A stretch of 64,000 bases of DNA from Linanthus parryae (Eukaryota; Streptophyta; Magnoliopsida; Ericales; Polemoniaceae): contig JALGPY010000008.1 of assembly GCA_023055425.1 (NCBI GenBank), forward strand, positions 22,727,359 to 22,791,358, written 5' to 3'. The position numbers and the translations under genes were made by a program. The first letter of the stretch is position 1. Each line of letters begins with the position of its first letter. The notes under the pieces were generated by a model. It saw only the letters and a program-made list of their open reading frames with translations, made no database searches and was not told the origin of the DNA. Positions 10,744-23,215 of this stretch are shown one piece after another.

Positions 10744-13700
10744 TCTCTGAGATACTGGACCTCTTTACCATTTTTTGTGCTGCTAGTGTGCTGGGCGGCT
10801 TTTATTATCAGACTTGTATCTCTGACTTGAATGCTCAAAAGGATCTGTAAAATGCTGTAATGTTATCAGACTTGTCTTTCATCAGTTTTCGAACTTGCTC
10901 TTCTTGAGCTTATTGATGAATTGAGGATTATGTACTTCCTCAAGGCTAAATATTAAGGTGGTTATTGTTGAAGGATTCTTATGATTCTCTATGTTTTTAT
11001 GCATACCACTTATTTTTATGTGTTCCCTTTCTTCACTGTCTATCTGTTTGATCTAGAAAATTATCCACCACATTCGCCACTTCTAGTCCAAGTTTTTCAG
11101 GAGTTTTTGTTATCTGAAAAATAATTATTGGCAAACTCGTTCTGGTCAGATAAGTTATAACAATTTTGCTACAGATGGGAGTATAATAGTCATTTCACAT
11201 TGTCTCGATTTCCTACAATAGTTCTGGTGTAATTCTGGATCACTTGTGCTTTTAACCAGGAGCTTAATGAAATTGCAGAAATGAACATCCAGATGCTGAA
11301 GGATTAACTTGTACGAGGAAATGAGACTTATATCCACACGGAGGCCATAAGAGTATAACTTAACAAATTTACCCAAGGTAAGTTTGCATTCTCTTCATTA
11401 CGTTATAGTCGGATACCTTTTTCATCCATTAACATAAACATGAGATGGTTTTCATGCAGTGACCAGGATTGCTTTTTTCAGTTCATAATTTTCCCCTTAT
11501 CTACAAGCTTATTCTTGTCAAAGTAATGTGAATTACGTAAGTAATCCACCATCCTTAAATCTATGGTAATGCGATGAGTTTAACATAGGAGGTCTCTGAG
11601 TTCTTTGTCAAATAGCCATAGGAGGTCAAAACTCTCATCTTACCCACCTCAGCAAAATGAAATGAAATGAAAAAAAATCTGATAAAACCCATAACCGTGG
11701 AAATTTAAGTAAAAGGAAACTTTTTCTGAAGAAAATAAATACTACTGGCTTGGAAGAAGGTTGGGGCAAGAGAAGTTCCTCCCCTTTACTGATCAAATTT
11801 TAGTTGCCAAAAATGTATCATCCTGTGACCAAAACCAGGTGATTCTAGGTTCGCACCCAGAAAAATAAGTTGATAGGCATATCGATGTGACTTACCTCTG
11901 TAAATCTACGCGGCATATCAAGGTAATGGACTCATCAAAAATGGAAGTGGATATTTTTGCCCTTTCCTTCATTGTAGGACATCTGTTACGGAGATAAATG
12001 AGACAGGTGAGATTGAAACCCAGTGAAGTCTATTTTCTCCATTATGCCAATCACAACCAAGAGTACTCAACTACTTATCTTTCCAGTGTCTGGTTTTTAA
12101 TCAAGTTCACTTCAAAACTTAACACAGTTATATCACTTTCACTAATCACCAAGGACCTGAATAAGTGCCACGTAATGAGAAGGGGGGATAAGGCGTTGAT
12201 CTACACACCTGTTAAAATTCGTGGAAATAGAACAAGCGTGCAGATATCAGGCGCTTAGGCAGATTAGGACCCCTCCTTACTTGAGCACTTAAAAAGCTCA
12301 TTCTCAGAATATTAACACAGTTCATCAGCATTAGCACTGGAACATGTAGCTTAAAAGCTCACACGTAGTTTCTTATGATCCTTTGTGCAATGGACCACGT
12401 GTCTGAGGAGTTTGTGGAAAGATGGTTAGCTTTACTGGTGAAGGAGATGGTGATAAGCCATTACAGGACACTCTCAAGCATAGTTAGATCACGAGTTAAT
12501 TCCAAATCAACATGATTGTGTTCTGTCTTTTTAGTTCGTTACTGGTTTCTTGATTGTTCTAGCACTACGAGTTATAGTTGGATTGATTTTTATCAAATAA
12601 TTCCTATATGTAATCATTGTACGTTGACCCTCTTCCACCATATAGAGGTACGTGATCCACAAGCGAAATAGGTTTTTTATGGTTGGCCTAGTGGTAAGTC
12701 CTTGCTCATAGCCAGGTTCAAAACATGTGTCTTTTTATATGGGAAATCGCTAATTATAATCCCATGAAGTCGTATTTAGGTTAAATTTGTTACTTGCTGG
12801 TCATGTACACGGTCCCTTTGGAAATAGATATCGCATTATTGAAGGCTGGCTTCCACTGTGCACTTGCAGATATTTTTCAATTCTATTAGAAGCACACAAG
12901 TTTGAAACTTTGAACTATCTTCACATTTCTCTTTTCATGCAGAGTATTTTGACTAGTCTTGTACTACCAAGCTTCACCTTCCCAGAGCCTTACAAGGGCT
13001 TCAACGACATGTGCATTTATATGACCAGTTTTCAAATAACAAGTTGAAACCCAATTAAGGCTAGACCTGAAAAACTTATAGCAATTTGCAGTCCTCATAA
13101 GACTAGCCATACATAGAATTCATTCAGATAATGAATTGTGTGGTACGTGTGAAAACTGAAATTTTGTTCAAACGATAACAGAAACCGGGTTGATATTTTG
13201 TGAAAGGGTTCAAATAAACTGTCCCATAGTCTACTTGCATCACAATCACATGCTCGCCAAATCAGTTTTTGAAAACTGGTGTTTTTTTTCTTGCCTGGAG
13301 TTGTTGAGTTTTCCTTCTTTTCCTTCTTATGCTTCTTTCTGGTCATGTTTCTTCGACTCTTGCACCTTTTATGGAAAGTGTCCGTGTTTCCTCAAATAAG
13401 GAAATACTGAAAACGTGGCTGACGTGATCCTAATTCGAGTTTTCATATTTGCTGGAGTATTCTGCCAGTACTCCAAATATTGTAAGAATGAAATTCAAAT
13501 GTATGCACAATCAAATAAATTCAGATGTAGTAATAATAATAACAACTCATCATACTATTTATAAAGGAATAAAAAATCTATAAAACATATACATTTGAAA
13601 GTCAATAATCTGATCACTAACCACCATAATCTCTACACTTCTAGATGGAATCCTTTTTTGGCTTGGACTTACCTACTCTCAAAGAAAAAGACCTGAAACA

Positions 13701-13933
13701 CATTTCTTCTATTGGGACACACCTGCCCCTCCCCTAAAACAATGTTTGGTGGGTTGGCCCCTCATTCCATCCAAAACCAAGACTTCTTCTTCCCTTCAGC
13801 CCCTTTTTGTTTGGCAAACTTCCACTTTCAAACACTTAACTTAATCATCATAAATCCAAAAGAGAGAGGTGGGTTTTGTTGAGTGGTAGGGTCTTCCAAG
13901 CCCCTCCTAAGTAGCAGCCATGGTGGGGGAGGC
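10744..13933. other. IPK2 3' flank and gene-free spacer
   Basis: The first 200-300 bases after the stop are T-rich with AATAAA-like and TGTAA motifs and probably include the 3' UTR. The remainder to the RBOH stop codon holds only short, unconvincing open frames. A weak tRNA-like head (TGGCCTAGTGGTAAG, then AGGTTCAAAAC) sits near 12680-12735. No transposon ends were resolved. Confidence 0.5.
12675..12740 (+). repeat. Weak tRNA-like SINE head
   Basis: TGGCCTAGTGGTAAG resembles a pol III A box and AGGTTCAAAAC a B box. The spacing is short (about 20 bp) and there is no A-rich tail, so this is at best a small fragment. Confidence 0.25.
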
Positions 13934-16900
13934 TCAAAAATTTTCTTTGTGGAAATCAAATTTGGTGGATGTCTTGTGAGTGAAATCCAAAGCCAACTGT
14001 TTCAGCTCTTTTGTTAGTGCTGGTGCCCCACAGTAAAACACTCCTGCATTCATCAGTAAACATTTCAATTAGTTTAAAATAATCACCAAATTTGATTGTC
14101 ATTATCAAGAAATGGCACAAGAAGAAAAACCCAAGTTCATGTCAATGATGAAGATAAAGATGGAGTATTAGTTAATAGAATTCATAGAGCAGCCACCATG
14201 ACAACGACTTGGGAAATTTTTAATGATTTATAGGTCTTCTTAGTCCAAGTATACGACAAATCCTTAACCCGTAATTTACAATAAAAGTCGTTATAGACCA
14301 GATCATCAAGAAGACTGGTGGCTTTGTTAATTATAACAATAAAGTGACAAAAAGGGAATATCAACTTGTAGATAAGAAATTAGTTTAAGTTGTAATCACA
14401 CCTAAGGTCATATTTCAAAGATCTTGAGAAGATTTCTTTCAATGTTTCACATTTCTTGAGAAGTGAAAAAAAAAATGATTTGGGGCCTGTTTGGTACCAA
14501 TTGAAAATCTAAGTAATCAGCTGAAAATAATATGAAAAAATTAGTTGCCTGAAAATCTAAAGTAGTTGAAAATTGTAAAACAGTGTAACAAACATGCACT
14601 TACCGACTCTCTCATTAGTGTGGTTGAGAGCGATTCTCTTGTAGACGTTGCGCCAATTGGGCTTGGCGAAGTGGGACTTGACCCGTGTTCCGGAAACAAC
14701 ATCCACGCCGTTCTTGGCATGGTTAAGCGACTGAAGCATAGTGATGAGCGCAGACCGCGCATCCCCTTCTTCATATACACTGGTGCAGTAGTTGTGCATT
14801 TCAATGACCCCCTTATTATCCAATTCCGCCACTTCGTTCATAATACCCTTGAACCAGTCGAACGAGCCTTGCTCCCTCGTAACCCAGTAGAAGTAGGCTC
14901 TTCGCGTCCTGAAGTTGTTGCCTGCCCCTGACCCTGACTTCTTCCTTGCCCCTATTGGACTAGCTGAATTCGGCGTCCTGGTCCCGCCCTCTAGAGCCTG
15001 CTCTTCCTCTACCATAGCCTTCATGTTGTTCACAATGTCCTTCACGATACTGATCATGGGGGTCGCCCCAATCCCTAACCCCACCAGTAAGACAACGTCG
15101 TATTTCTTGTAGTCTTGCGCTGGTGCTCCATATGGACCATCAATCAACACTCTCGGGAAACTGTAAAACCAATTAATCAAATATCAGTATATTGAATCAT
15201 CAAAATATCCACCTGCAGAGATCTGCAACAACTTGGTGAAGTACATTGTTGTCATCTCTAACGACAATTCCTTAAAGAAAGGAAACCAACAAATCTCAGG
15301 CACATGGTTGTTTCACGTCCTGTTCAATGATGTGTGGTACATGACTCATTTCACAATATAATTGATGATTTAATATAAGCATGTGTACATACTGACAATA
15401 TCATTCTAATCGCTTCATTTGATATTAATAAATTTAATAAAAAAACATAGAAAAATACGTACTCTGGATTGTTCTCGCCTTGCAAGAAGTCGGCTCTGAG
15501 GAGGCCGCTCTTGCCATTGGGCGGTGGCTGACATACCTAACAAAGAGAAGAATACAACGAATGGGTTAAGCTTCGAGTTACTAGAAAGCCGCCTCCATTG
15601 TAAATTTTTAGAACAAAGGCCTAGGTTTTAGTAAAAACACACACCTCGGAGAACACAGTCTTGAGTTGTCGTGTCCAGTCACCTAGTGTTCGGATGTGAA
15701 CACTGAGGTGCTCATCTCCGGGAGCTGAAGTGATGGAGAATGGATGCCTGCAGACATAAGGAACTAGTTAGTACTAGGAACATGTTAACATTGTACTTGT
15801 ACGATATTGTTTTGTTCTTTTTGGGGGGATTTTGATTACTTACCATTCGAAAGGAGAGACAGCAGCACAATTGACAAACATGTATTGCCCACTCTTGTAT
15901 TTGAACCCTTGAGGCTTGGACATGTGTAGCGACAACACGTTTCCTGGGTAAACCGCGACCTTCTGTATCTTAACAGGCTTGATGCTCGATCTGAGCGCTC
16001 TAACCAATCTCTCGCAACCGTACAACACGACCGGAATCGTCAGGTACATCCAAGTCTGTCAACATGACACAACACGGTTCCATAAACATAAGTTCAAATT
16101 CATAATTCTTTCTATTTAAGGAAAGTTAATTAACATGGTACTTACAGTTTTCTTGTACCATTCTTTGGTCAAGTAAAGCTTGATACCGTGAGCAATGAGG
16201 AGACCATAGACGATGACAAAGAGATGGTGCGAGTACCAGAAAGCATTGAACCCACTAAGCTTCTGGAGGAACTTGGGTAGGTTGACCCTTCCGCGCCTAA
16301 ACCAAGGGCTCGCTAAAGTGAAGGCTATCGCCATCAGAACCACCATGATGATCCCACTTATTCCTTCGAAGCTCTTCACAAAGTGCCAGTAACTCGTGGG
16401 TTGATCCCCGAAAAACTCCTCCATTGGTTCGTACTCGTCTGGAGTTGCGCTTATTAGGCGAGGAAAATCGCACGCCAAATGAGATATCGCGTGGATTCCA
16501 ACTCCAATGGAAATCGCAATGGCAATTAGCTGTTGAAACCAAGCACAATCCCATCAAAATCACATTCAAATAAGTGTTACATATGTTTCTCCTGAATATT
16601 GCCATTGCACTGTTCTCCAGGTCACTTTGACCGGTAATTTGGTTAGTAAAATCACCTGGTCAAAGTGACCAGTCTAAAATCAACTGGGAAGATTCAGGAG
16701 AAACAGACAAAGTATAATTTAAGGAAACGAGTTGAAACTAGATAAGGGGGATGAGATTACTTTGTGGAAATTGAGGTTGTCGTCGAATGGAACAGCAACT
16801 CCTAACTTGGTCTTGTTCCTGAGCCAAGTGATGGTGTTTCGACAAACCGGGAGAAGAATCAATGCCATGTTGAGCTTCAAAGTCTCAGCTGCTCCTTTTG

Positions 16901-19427
16901 CCAAGCAAACGCAAGAACCCATAACGCTATAGGCCGATCTGTCGCGATACTGGATATATTTCCAAGCGAACAGACCCGCCATGGCACCAAACCACAACAA
17001 CATCACCCAAACCCTCTGCCAATTATCCAAGATGAAGTACTTGGTCTCCCTAATCCATCTCCTTATCGCGTTAATCTTAGTCGGCCGCAATCTCTGGCTC
17101 AGCATCTGGCTCAAGTTCCTGCTCTCGCCTCGCGTGTTCTGTTGTGGGGCTTGCAGCAGAAGCATTTCCAAATTCTCTATCTGTTAGAGAAACAGTATCC
17201 GTTTTTTAAGGTTCGAGTCCAACCACATTTGTAAAATCAAAAGTATCAGTTGATGGTTACGATTAACAAGGTTGGTTACCATGATGTATCCGAGGTTATC
17301 GGGGTCTAACTCTTCCATGATCAGTGCTGCGTATTCATCTGACTGTTTTTGAATGTTTGATAGCTTGTTGGCTGAAGCACTCAGGCTTATAATCTGTAAT
17401 AATAATTCCATGACATTGTGAATTGATTACAAACTTGGAGGACTAATGTGATATTATCAAGATTGATGAATAAAATAGTCAAAGACTGTTGACTTGGGGA
17501 ATTGTGTGTGAGAGTGTGTGTTCATACCTCTCTGACTTCCTCTTCAGTGATTCTGCCGTCGGCGTCTTTATCGACCCTGCATTAAATTCAACGATCAGAT
17601 CTTTGAATCGATTGATTAAAAAAATCAAACGTACTACTCTGGCTGAGTTCTTTCTCCTCATCCTGACATTCACTACTATTCATTAAGTCACTTTAATTTG
17701 GTGATAGAATAGTAAAATAATACAAATTTTGGATAACTTTTCTATAGTGTTGTACAGCAAAAATTGTTTTAGCAAAAAAATATGAAAAAATCGCATACTA
17801 TCAAAATTATCCGGTCAAAATAAGACATATACGAGTTAAAAAGTCAGAATATGAAGAAAGAGCTGAGACGGAGGTAGGAAGATTCGAAGAAACTACTTAC
17901 ATGTCGAAGAACGTTTGGAGCCTGGAATCGAAGCTCTGGTCGGCGATTTGGTCCCAGAACTCTCGGAGCTGGGCTTTGTTTACTGAGTCTCCGGCGATGT
18001 TCCGGCGCCGGGCAAGCGCGTCGTATAGCTCCAAGGCGAAGTCTTTCGAGTCCTTGTTCATCCCTGTCAGTGGAAATCACTGTTAGAATCAAAACCCAGA
18101 AGAGATATCCCTTAAAATGGAATTTGAAGAACAGAGGATTCTTGATTTCGCCGGGAAATCAAAACCGAAAAAAACAGAGGATTTTGAAAACCCAGAAGAG
18201 AAATCACTGTTAGAATCAGAACCCAGATGAGATATCGCCGGGATTTAGTGGAAGTCACTGTTAGAATCAAAATCCATACGAGATATCGCAGGGAAATGGA
18301 GATTGAAGAACAGAGGATTCTTGATTTCGCCGGAAAATTGAAATCGGAAAACAGGGGATTTTGAATTTGTGTAGTGGAAATCACTGTTAGAATCAAAACC
18401 CATAAGAGATATCTTCGGGAATCAGTGAAAATCACTGTTAGAATCAAAACCCAGAAGAGATATCGCCGGAAAATTGAAATCGGAAAACAGGGGATTTTGA
18501 ATTTGTGTAGTGGAAATCACTGTTAGAATCAAAACCCATAAGAGATATCTTCGGGAATCAGTGAAAATCACTGTTAGAATCAAAACCCAGAAGAGATATC
18601 GCCGGGAAATTGAAATCGGAAAACAGGGGATTTTGAATTTGGGTAGTGGAAATAACTGTTAGAATCAAAACCCAAAAGAGAAATCACCGGGAATGAGTTG
18701 AAATCACTGTTAGAGTCAAAACCCAGAAGAGAAATCCCCTTTAAATCGAAATTGAAAAACAGAGGATTCTTAATTTCGCCGGAAAATCAAGAAACCGTAA
18801 AAAAACAGGGGAATTTGAATTTGGGTTTCTTTTTTTACCTATACATTCACCGAACTGAGTGCGATGAAGCAACCCATTGCTCTTGGCAGTAAACTTATCG
18901 AACCGCTTCTCGACAGCGAGCCAACCGGCGCCGCCGTCGGTCTTGCTGATGAACTTCAGCCCCTTCAGAGCATGCGCCGCCGCCGATTTGTTCCGGTCAA
19001 AACGACTCGCCTGCGGTCGTTTCGTCAGTGAAGCCAATCGCCGGAGCTCCTGAGACACCTGCTTAATCCTAGAAGAAGCATTCCTCACAATCGACGAACC
19101 AAACGAAGATCTCCTCTCCAATCCTCTCGCCAGAAAAGCCAATTCCTGGTCCTCCACATCGCCGCCTCCGGCAGTTTTCACACTGTGGACGGCGACCGAG
19201 TCGTCGCGAACATCGAGAGTGATTTCCACATAAGCCTGGTCGTCGGAGGCGGAGGATTCAGGGATGTTGAATCTAGCACTCTTGCGAGCTCCGGTGCTCC
19301 TCTTGCTCAGTGGACCGCTTAATGGTCCACTGAAGCCGGAGCCGTCGCTGGTGATCTCAGTGTCGGAGTGGTGCTGACGCTGGTTGTGGTTGTGTTCTTT
19401 TCCGTCGTCTGTACCCATGTTCTGCAT
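13934..19427 (-). CDS. RBOH: Respiratory burst oxidase homolog (plant NADPH oxidase)
   Basis: This gene makes superoxide at the plasma membrane by passing electrons from cytosolic NADPH through FAD and haem to oxygen. Eleven coding exons join in phase: 19427-18839, 18063-17901, 17576-17528, 17393-17280, 17180-16761, 16529-16146, 16055-15844, 15747-15645, 15536-15463, 15160-14604, 14043-13934. They total 2775 nt, or 924 residues plus stop. In order the protein shows a Ser-rich N-terminus starting [10 protein letters not shown]; the block [17 protein letters not shown]; an EF-hand [12 protein letters not shown] (exon 3); a second EF-like loop DPDNLGYI (exon 4); the six-helix ferric-reductase core with haem histidines ([24 protein letters not shown]); FAD-binding [22 protein letters not shown]-binding [12 protein letters not shown]; and C-terminal [10 protein letters not shown] ending FDFHKENF. 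Every splice site I used is GT-AG. Calcium and N-terminal phosphorylation control are known for the family. A Gly/Ser-rich linker (about [18 protein letters not shown] to GSGAGNNF) follows the NADPH loop. The paralog is not assigned. Confidence 0.95.
14044..14603 (-). other. RBOH intron 10 with a MITE-like end
   Basis: This is the last intron, running from a donor GTAAGT next to 14604 to an acceptor ATGCAG next to 14043. Near 14480 it contains GGGGCCTGTTTGGTACCAA, which looks like one end of a PIF/Harbinger or hAT MITE. I could not find the partner end, so only a remnant is likely. Confidence 0.6.
18064..18838 (-). repeat. RBOH intron 1 carrying a minisatellite
   Basis: The first intron of the RBOH gene is largely tandem repeat (about 18064-18745). 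A core of about 40 bp, of the form AATCACTGTTAGAATCAAAA followed by CCCAGAAGAGATATCGCCGG, appears about nine times, starting near 18077, 18205, 18253, 18379, 18428, 18517, 18566, 18652 and 18703. A higher-order unit of 138 bp is visible: 18379 to 18517 and 18428 to 18566 repeat the same pair of cores. The copies include a splice-neutral purine-rich motif and do not enter an exon. Copies differ by point changes, so part of the array is old while the 138-bp pair is recent. Confidence 0.85.
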
Positions 19428-19880
19428 CTGCGTCGCTCCAATTCCTTTGAATTTGCTTCTTCAGAGTCAGAGTCACTTGATGAATCTGAATCACTCCAAA
19501 AAGCTCGTTTCCGAGCTGAGTTTGCTGTATAAAGGTGTGGTAAAGAATGAAAGAATGGGGTGCGGATGAAGTGTTTGTGAAAATGTTGAAATGGAAGTTT
19601 TTGAGTAGAGGAGGAAATGAGAAGGATGTTATATATAGGAATGGTTTTGGAAAGTTTTCTTCAACCGTCTTCTGGGAAGATGAGGATTATGGAAGATTCG
19701 TTTATTATACTATTAATCTATATACGTATATAGAGAGGGAGGGTGAAAGAAGGTCATGGTATGTGAAAGAGGATCGAAGGTAGGTGGTGACAAAATGAAA
19801 CGAAATGAAACACGCCCTTTTTGACGATAATAGGGGAATGGAAATGGGTGGTGTGCCAGCTAGCAATTTGCATGATTAGG
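19428..19880 (-). promoter_or_regulatory. RBOH upstream region with TATA candidate
   Basis: Reading towards the gene, CTATATATAA (forward 19629-19638) is a strong TATA-box match about 205 bp before the start codon. A weaker TTTATACAG lies at about 19527-19535. Two in-frame ATGs open the coding sequence (M1 at 19427 and M4 at 19418). I saw no upstream open frame of note. Use of the TATA is inference. Confidence 0.5.
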
Positions 19881-20100
19881 TCATACAGTGACTAAAACAC
19901 ATGCCCAAGGTTTGAAACATACGGTGGGATTATTGGAACTACTGGTTTTCATTAGAGCATGTTCACTTGTGGCTGGTGTCTATGTAATATTTCAATCTAA
20001 AATTATTTGGAAGTCACTATTTATGTTTCCTCCAAATTTAAGGTGTTTAGGCACAATGCCACAAAAGTGTTTCAAAAAGCACGAGTTGAGCACTTATGAC

Positions 20101-20569
20101 CTTAGTCACCTAAAACCTCTCGAAGGGGCATCGCTCCCGCTCCCAAACCTCGCTCTGGCGCTTTCGAGACCAAACCTCGCTCTAAAGGCGCTCCAGAAAA
20201 TAGAGAGCTCGCTTTCATAGGCGAATTACTTTTTAAAGCCAATTTACTATTAGTTCGGACTATATTTGATGATTAATCTCAATTTATTACGTGTCAGTCT
20301 GATAATTCAACTATTTAAACATTATTCTTCCTTATTGAAGCAACCTATTTGACAAATAAATACTTACAAAACCTTTAATAAAAAATATTCTCATGTGTAA
20401 ATCACTGTGTCATATGAAAATATTAGTTTTCTTCATAAAATTATATCAAATAAATATAATATATAGACGCTCTCGCGACGCTCTCAAATGCAATCCTTCG
20501 AAAATTAGACGTTTTCCCGCTCCCGCTCCAGTTCGCGCTCCCGCTTCGCTCCCGCTCTAGGTGACTTAG
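20101..20569. mobile_element. hAT-like MITE with CGCTCCCGCTC subterminal repeats
   Basis: An exact 8-bp duplication CTTATGAC flanks the element at 20093-20100 and 20570-20577. The ends are inverted: CTTAGTCACCTAAAA on the left and, as complement, CTAAGTCACCTAGAG on the right. An 8-bp TSD fits hAT transposons. Both subterminal zones are packed with GCTCCCGCTCC and CGCTCT words, as hAT transposase-binding arrays often are. The interior is AT-rich and non-coding. Confidence 0.7.
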
Positions 20570-20667
20570 CTTATGACCCTTCATATTGTCCTATTGCACT
20601 ATTAAGTTCATGTCAAGAACGATGTCTGGTCCAACAATCAAGATCGATTTATTTAGGAGGAGAAATA

Positions 20668-22080
20668 TGTTAAGTTTGTTGGCCTCTAAATAGGGGACAG
20701 ATGTACACCCAACATCTGAGCTCCTTGGGGGCTATATGGGCTCCTCTCATTTGAGTATCCTGCACACATCTGGTCCAGGCGTGCAATCTGTCGTGCAGGT
20801 GCATCTGGCACATACAACACGCTTTCGGTTTTGGCGCAAATCTAGCGATATGGCACTCACACTGCGAGCATCTGGTTCTGGTTGCTAGGAGACAATTCCA
20901 ATTCATGGTGGAGAATTTTTAGATGAATCAAATCAACTAGCAAAACATGCTTCTATGTGGAGCATCTGGCGCGCTAACTTTGTCTCTGGCACGCGATCTA
21001 ATTTTGAGCGCATTATACACGAGTTTGTTTATGGCGTGCATTTGTCTAAGCGTGTATGTGGCACGCTTCTGGCTAGCATCCGACGCAAAATCTAGTGAGC
21101 ATATGTTTCTGGGGCAATTTGGGGCTCATCTGCCACGACACATGTTCTGGCACTCGTCAATTGTGCATCGGGTCTGGAATTGACATCTGGCACTTGTCGT
21201 GGTGCGCATGTTCTGGCACTATTTGGAGCGCATCAGGAATACATTCGGTGTTGTCTCAGTGAATGTATGTGAGTCTAGTTCAAGGTGGAGCAGTTTTGTT
21301 TTGAAAGTGCATCCATAGATCTGGCGCATTCGTTACAGGAACTCGTTGGGGTTGGAGCAACATTCGACACATCAAGAAGGTGTGCTCGTTATGGTTCTAG
21401 GAGACGCATCCATATCAGGTTTCGGAGAGTAGCATCAGATTATGGTTTCGGGTGATTGAGAGAGTTCAAGGCAAGGCGGAGCTTTGTCTTGAATCGAAAC
21501 AACTAAGAATCGACGAAGATTTAAGTTGCCAGGAGATTTCAATTTAAGGTGGAGGTTTATTGAAGTAACTCGAAACTCTAGTAAATCTGGCAAGCAACGA
21601 AGCAACAAGAAAGGAAAGCGGAAAAAAAAGTAAGCAACAACAAGGAAGTTTCTTCTCGTTGGCCGGGTGGGGGGGGGGGGGGGGGTACGAGCAGGGCTGG
21701 GGCACATATTGTTATTTCCTTATTCGTTTTGGGAGATTCCGGGTGTCTTGGGCATGAAGTTTCAGGTCTTAAGGTCGCGTGACTTGTGTGCGTGTGTGTA
21801 CACCATGTGTGGTGTATCATGGCTCATAATCGGGTGATTTCTCTCAATAAAATCGGGTCTTTCGACCGTGAAGGTAGCTAGCAACCTTGTTAGTAAACCG
21901 CGTTAATTCTTTGTGTATTTGTTCATCGTTCTTGCTCATTAACTCCACGTTTCTTTCTCCATCGAAACCCTGAGCCGTCTTCCGCCTTTGCTCCGCTAGG
22001 ATTTACTCTGTATATCTAGTGTGGAGACTCCTCGACCTCGACTTGTCATCTATTTATCTTTTGTAACTTAATTCATAGAA
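20668..22080 (+). mobile_element. Probable LTR-retroelement remnant
   Basis: The stretch begins TGTTAAGTTTGTTGGCCTCT and contains repeated words such as GCATCTGGCGCGC and TCTGGCACGC. A PPT-like TTTAAGGTGGAGG occurs near 21543, followed by TTGAAGTAAC, which resembles the junction of a Ty1-copia internal region with its 3' LTR. The tail (about 21830-22020) resembles an LTR end. No gag-pol, primer site or target duplication was found, so family and limits are uncertain. Confidence 0.35.
21669..21685 (+). repeat. G17 homopolymer
   Basis: Seventeen consecutive G residues, with further G/GGT just upstream. It could form a quadruplex and is a common place for sequencing-length error. Confidence 0.9.
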
Positions 22081-22111
22081 CAACTTTTATATGAATGAAC
22101 TATTGAGCAGC

Positions 22112-22171
<60 letters not shown>
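22112..22171 (+). repeat. (AAT)n microsatellite
   Basis: About 20 uninterrupted AAT units. A separate TTTTA repeat followed by ATT and a T run lies at 22418-22460. Confidence 0.95.
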
Positions 22172-22799
22172 TGTGGCCCGCAATAACTAATAAGTAGGCA
22201 CAAAAATCTCAAAAAATCAAACTTACTCGAGCTACAAAGTTTTTATTGGTTAATTTTATTTGTAATGTCTACAGATTTGAGTTTGACATGGAGGTCTTGA
22301 TCATCAGTTCCTCATCTTGTAGGTACGTGGTAGAAGTCTGTCTCCACTCTACACCATCTGACCTTCTGGTACAGTACAAACAAAATACTACTGGTACAAT
22401 AGAACAGTGACTGACCCATTTTATTTTATTTTATTTTATTATTATTATTTTTTTTTTTTTGAGTCTATTACTAAAATGTAATTGGAGTTTACTGTCTTTT
22501 TGGAGATGCACATGGACTAATCAATGCTTTCGGCTTCTCTAAAATTAGTTTATTCGAAACTCTGCAGAAAAGAATATTACTGCTAAAAGATAAGTTTTAC
22601 AAGATATTGATAAAAATGGGACTTTGATTCCTATATGATCCGTAGTTGCTCTAAGTTTGCCTAGCTAAAACAAGATCACCCCAGGAATCCTGCGAATTTT
22701 ACTTGATCTAGGCGTCCTTTTACAAAGTTCATTGTAACATGTAAAAAATAATTGAATCCCCACCGTATAAAAAGAAACGCCGAAAGTTAGATGGAAGCT

Positions 22800-23215
22800 A
22801 ATTTCACCTATTTGGCATCGACGTGACTCCAGGGACGGACTCAGAAAAGCTTAATTAGTTTTTCACCTATTTCACATAATTAAATAAACACGGCCACCAA
22901 CGGTTAATGTAGAATAAGAGAAAAGCTTAATTAGTTCCCCGACAAAGAAGAGGCTGCAAAATCATACTACTTGCACTTGTTATTATACAAAGAAACTCTT
23001 ACATTAATAGTTCTAGTACCAGGGACGGACTCAGAAAATTTTCGTGACGGGACCGTTACAGAGACTAAAAATTAAGTTCAAAATATAGAGGTGGCCGCTA
23101 ATATATAATTATGTAAATATCTACAAGTATTAGGGTACTTTTTGTTATTTTCCAAAGTGTAGGGGGGCCACGGCCCCTATTGCACTAAGCACATGTCCGT
23201 CCCTAACTAGTCAAA
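22800..23215. repeat. Small element with GGGACGGAC ends and local duplications
   Basis: From 23021 the sequence AGGGACGGACTCAGAAAA is mirrored at about 23200-23211 by TGTCCGTCCCT, giving a 190-bp inverted-end element. An upstream partial copy of the left end (near 22831) is interleaved with two duplicated words: GAAAAGCTTAATTAGTT (22844 and 22922) and TTTCACCTATTT (22802 and 22861). The pattern looks like template-switch or filler DNA. No clear target duplication was seen. Confidence 0.4.

Noticed and set aside
20668..22388. Complete solo LTR bounded by AAATA
   Set aside because: An AAATA follows a CA near 22383, but the interval includes a microsatellite and unrelated sequence, so the match of a 5-mer is weak.
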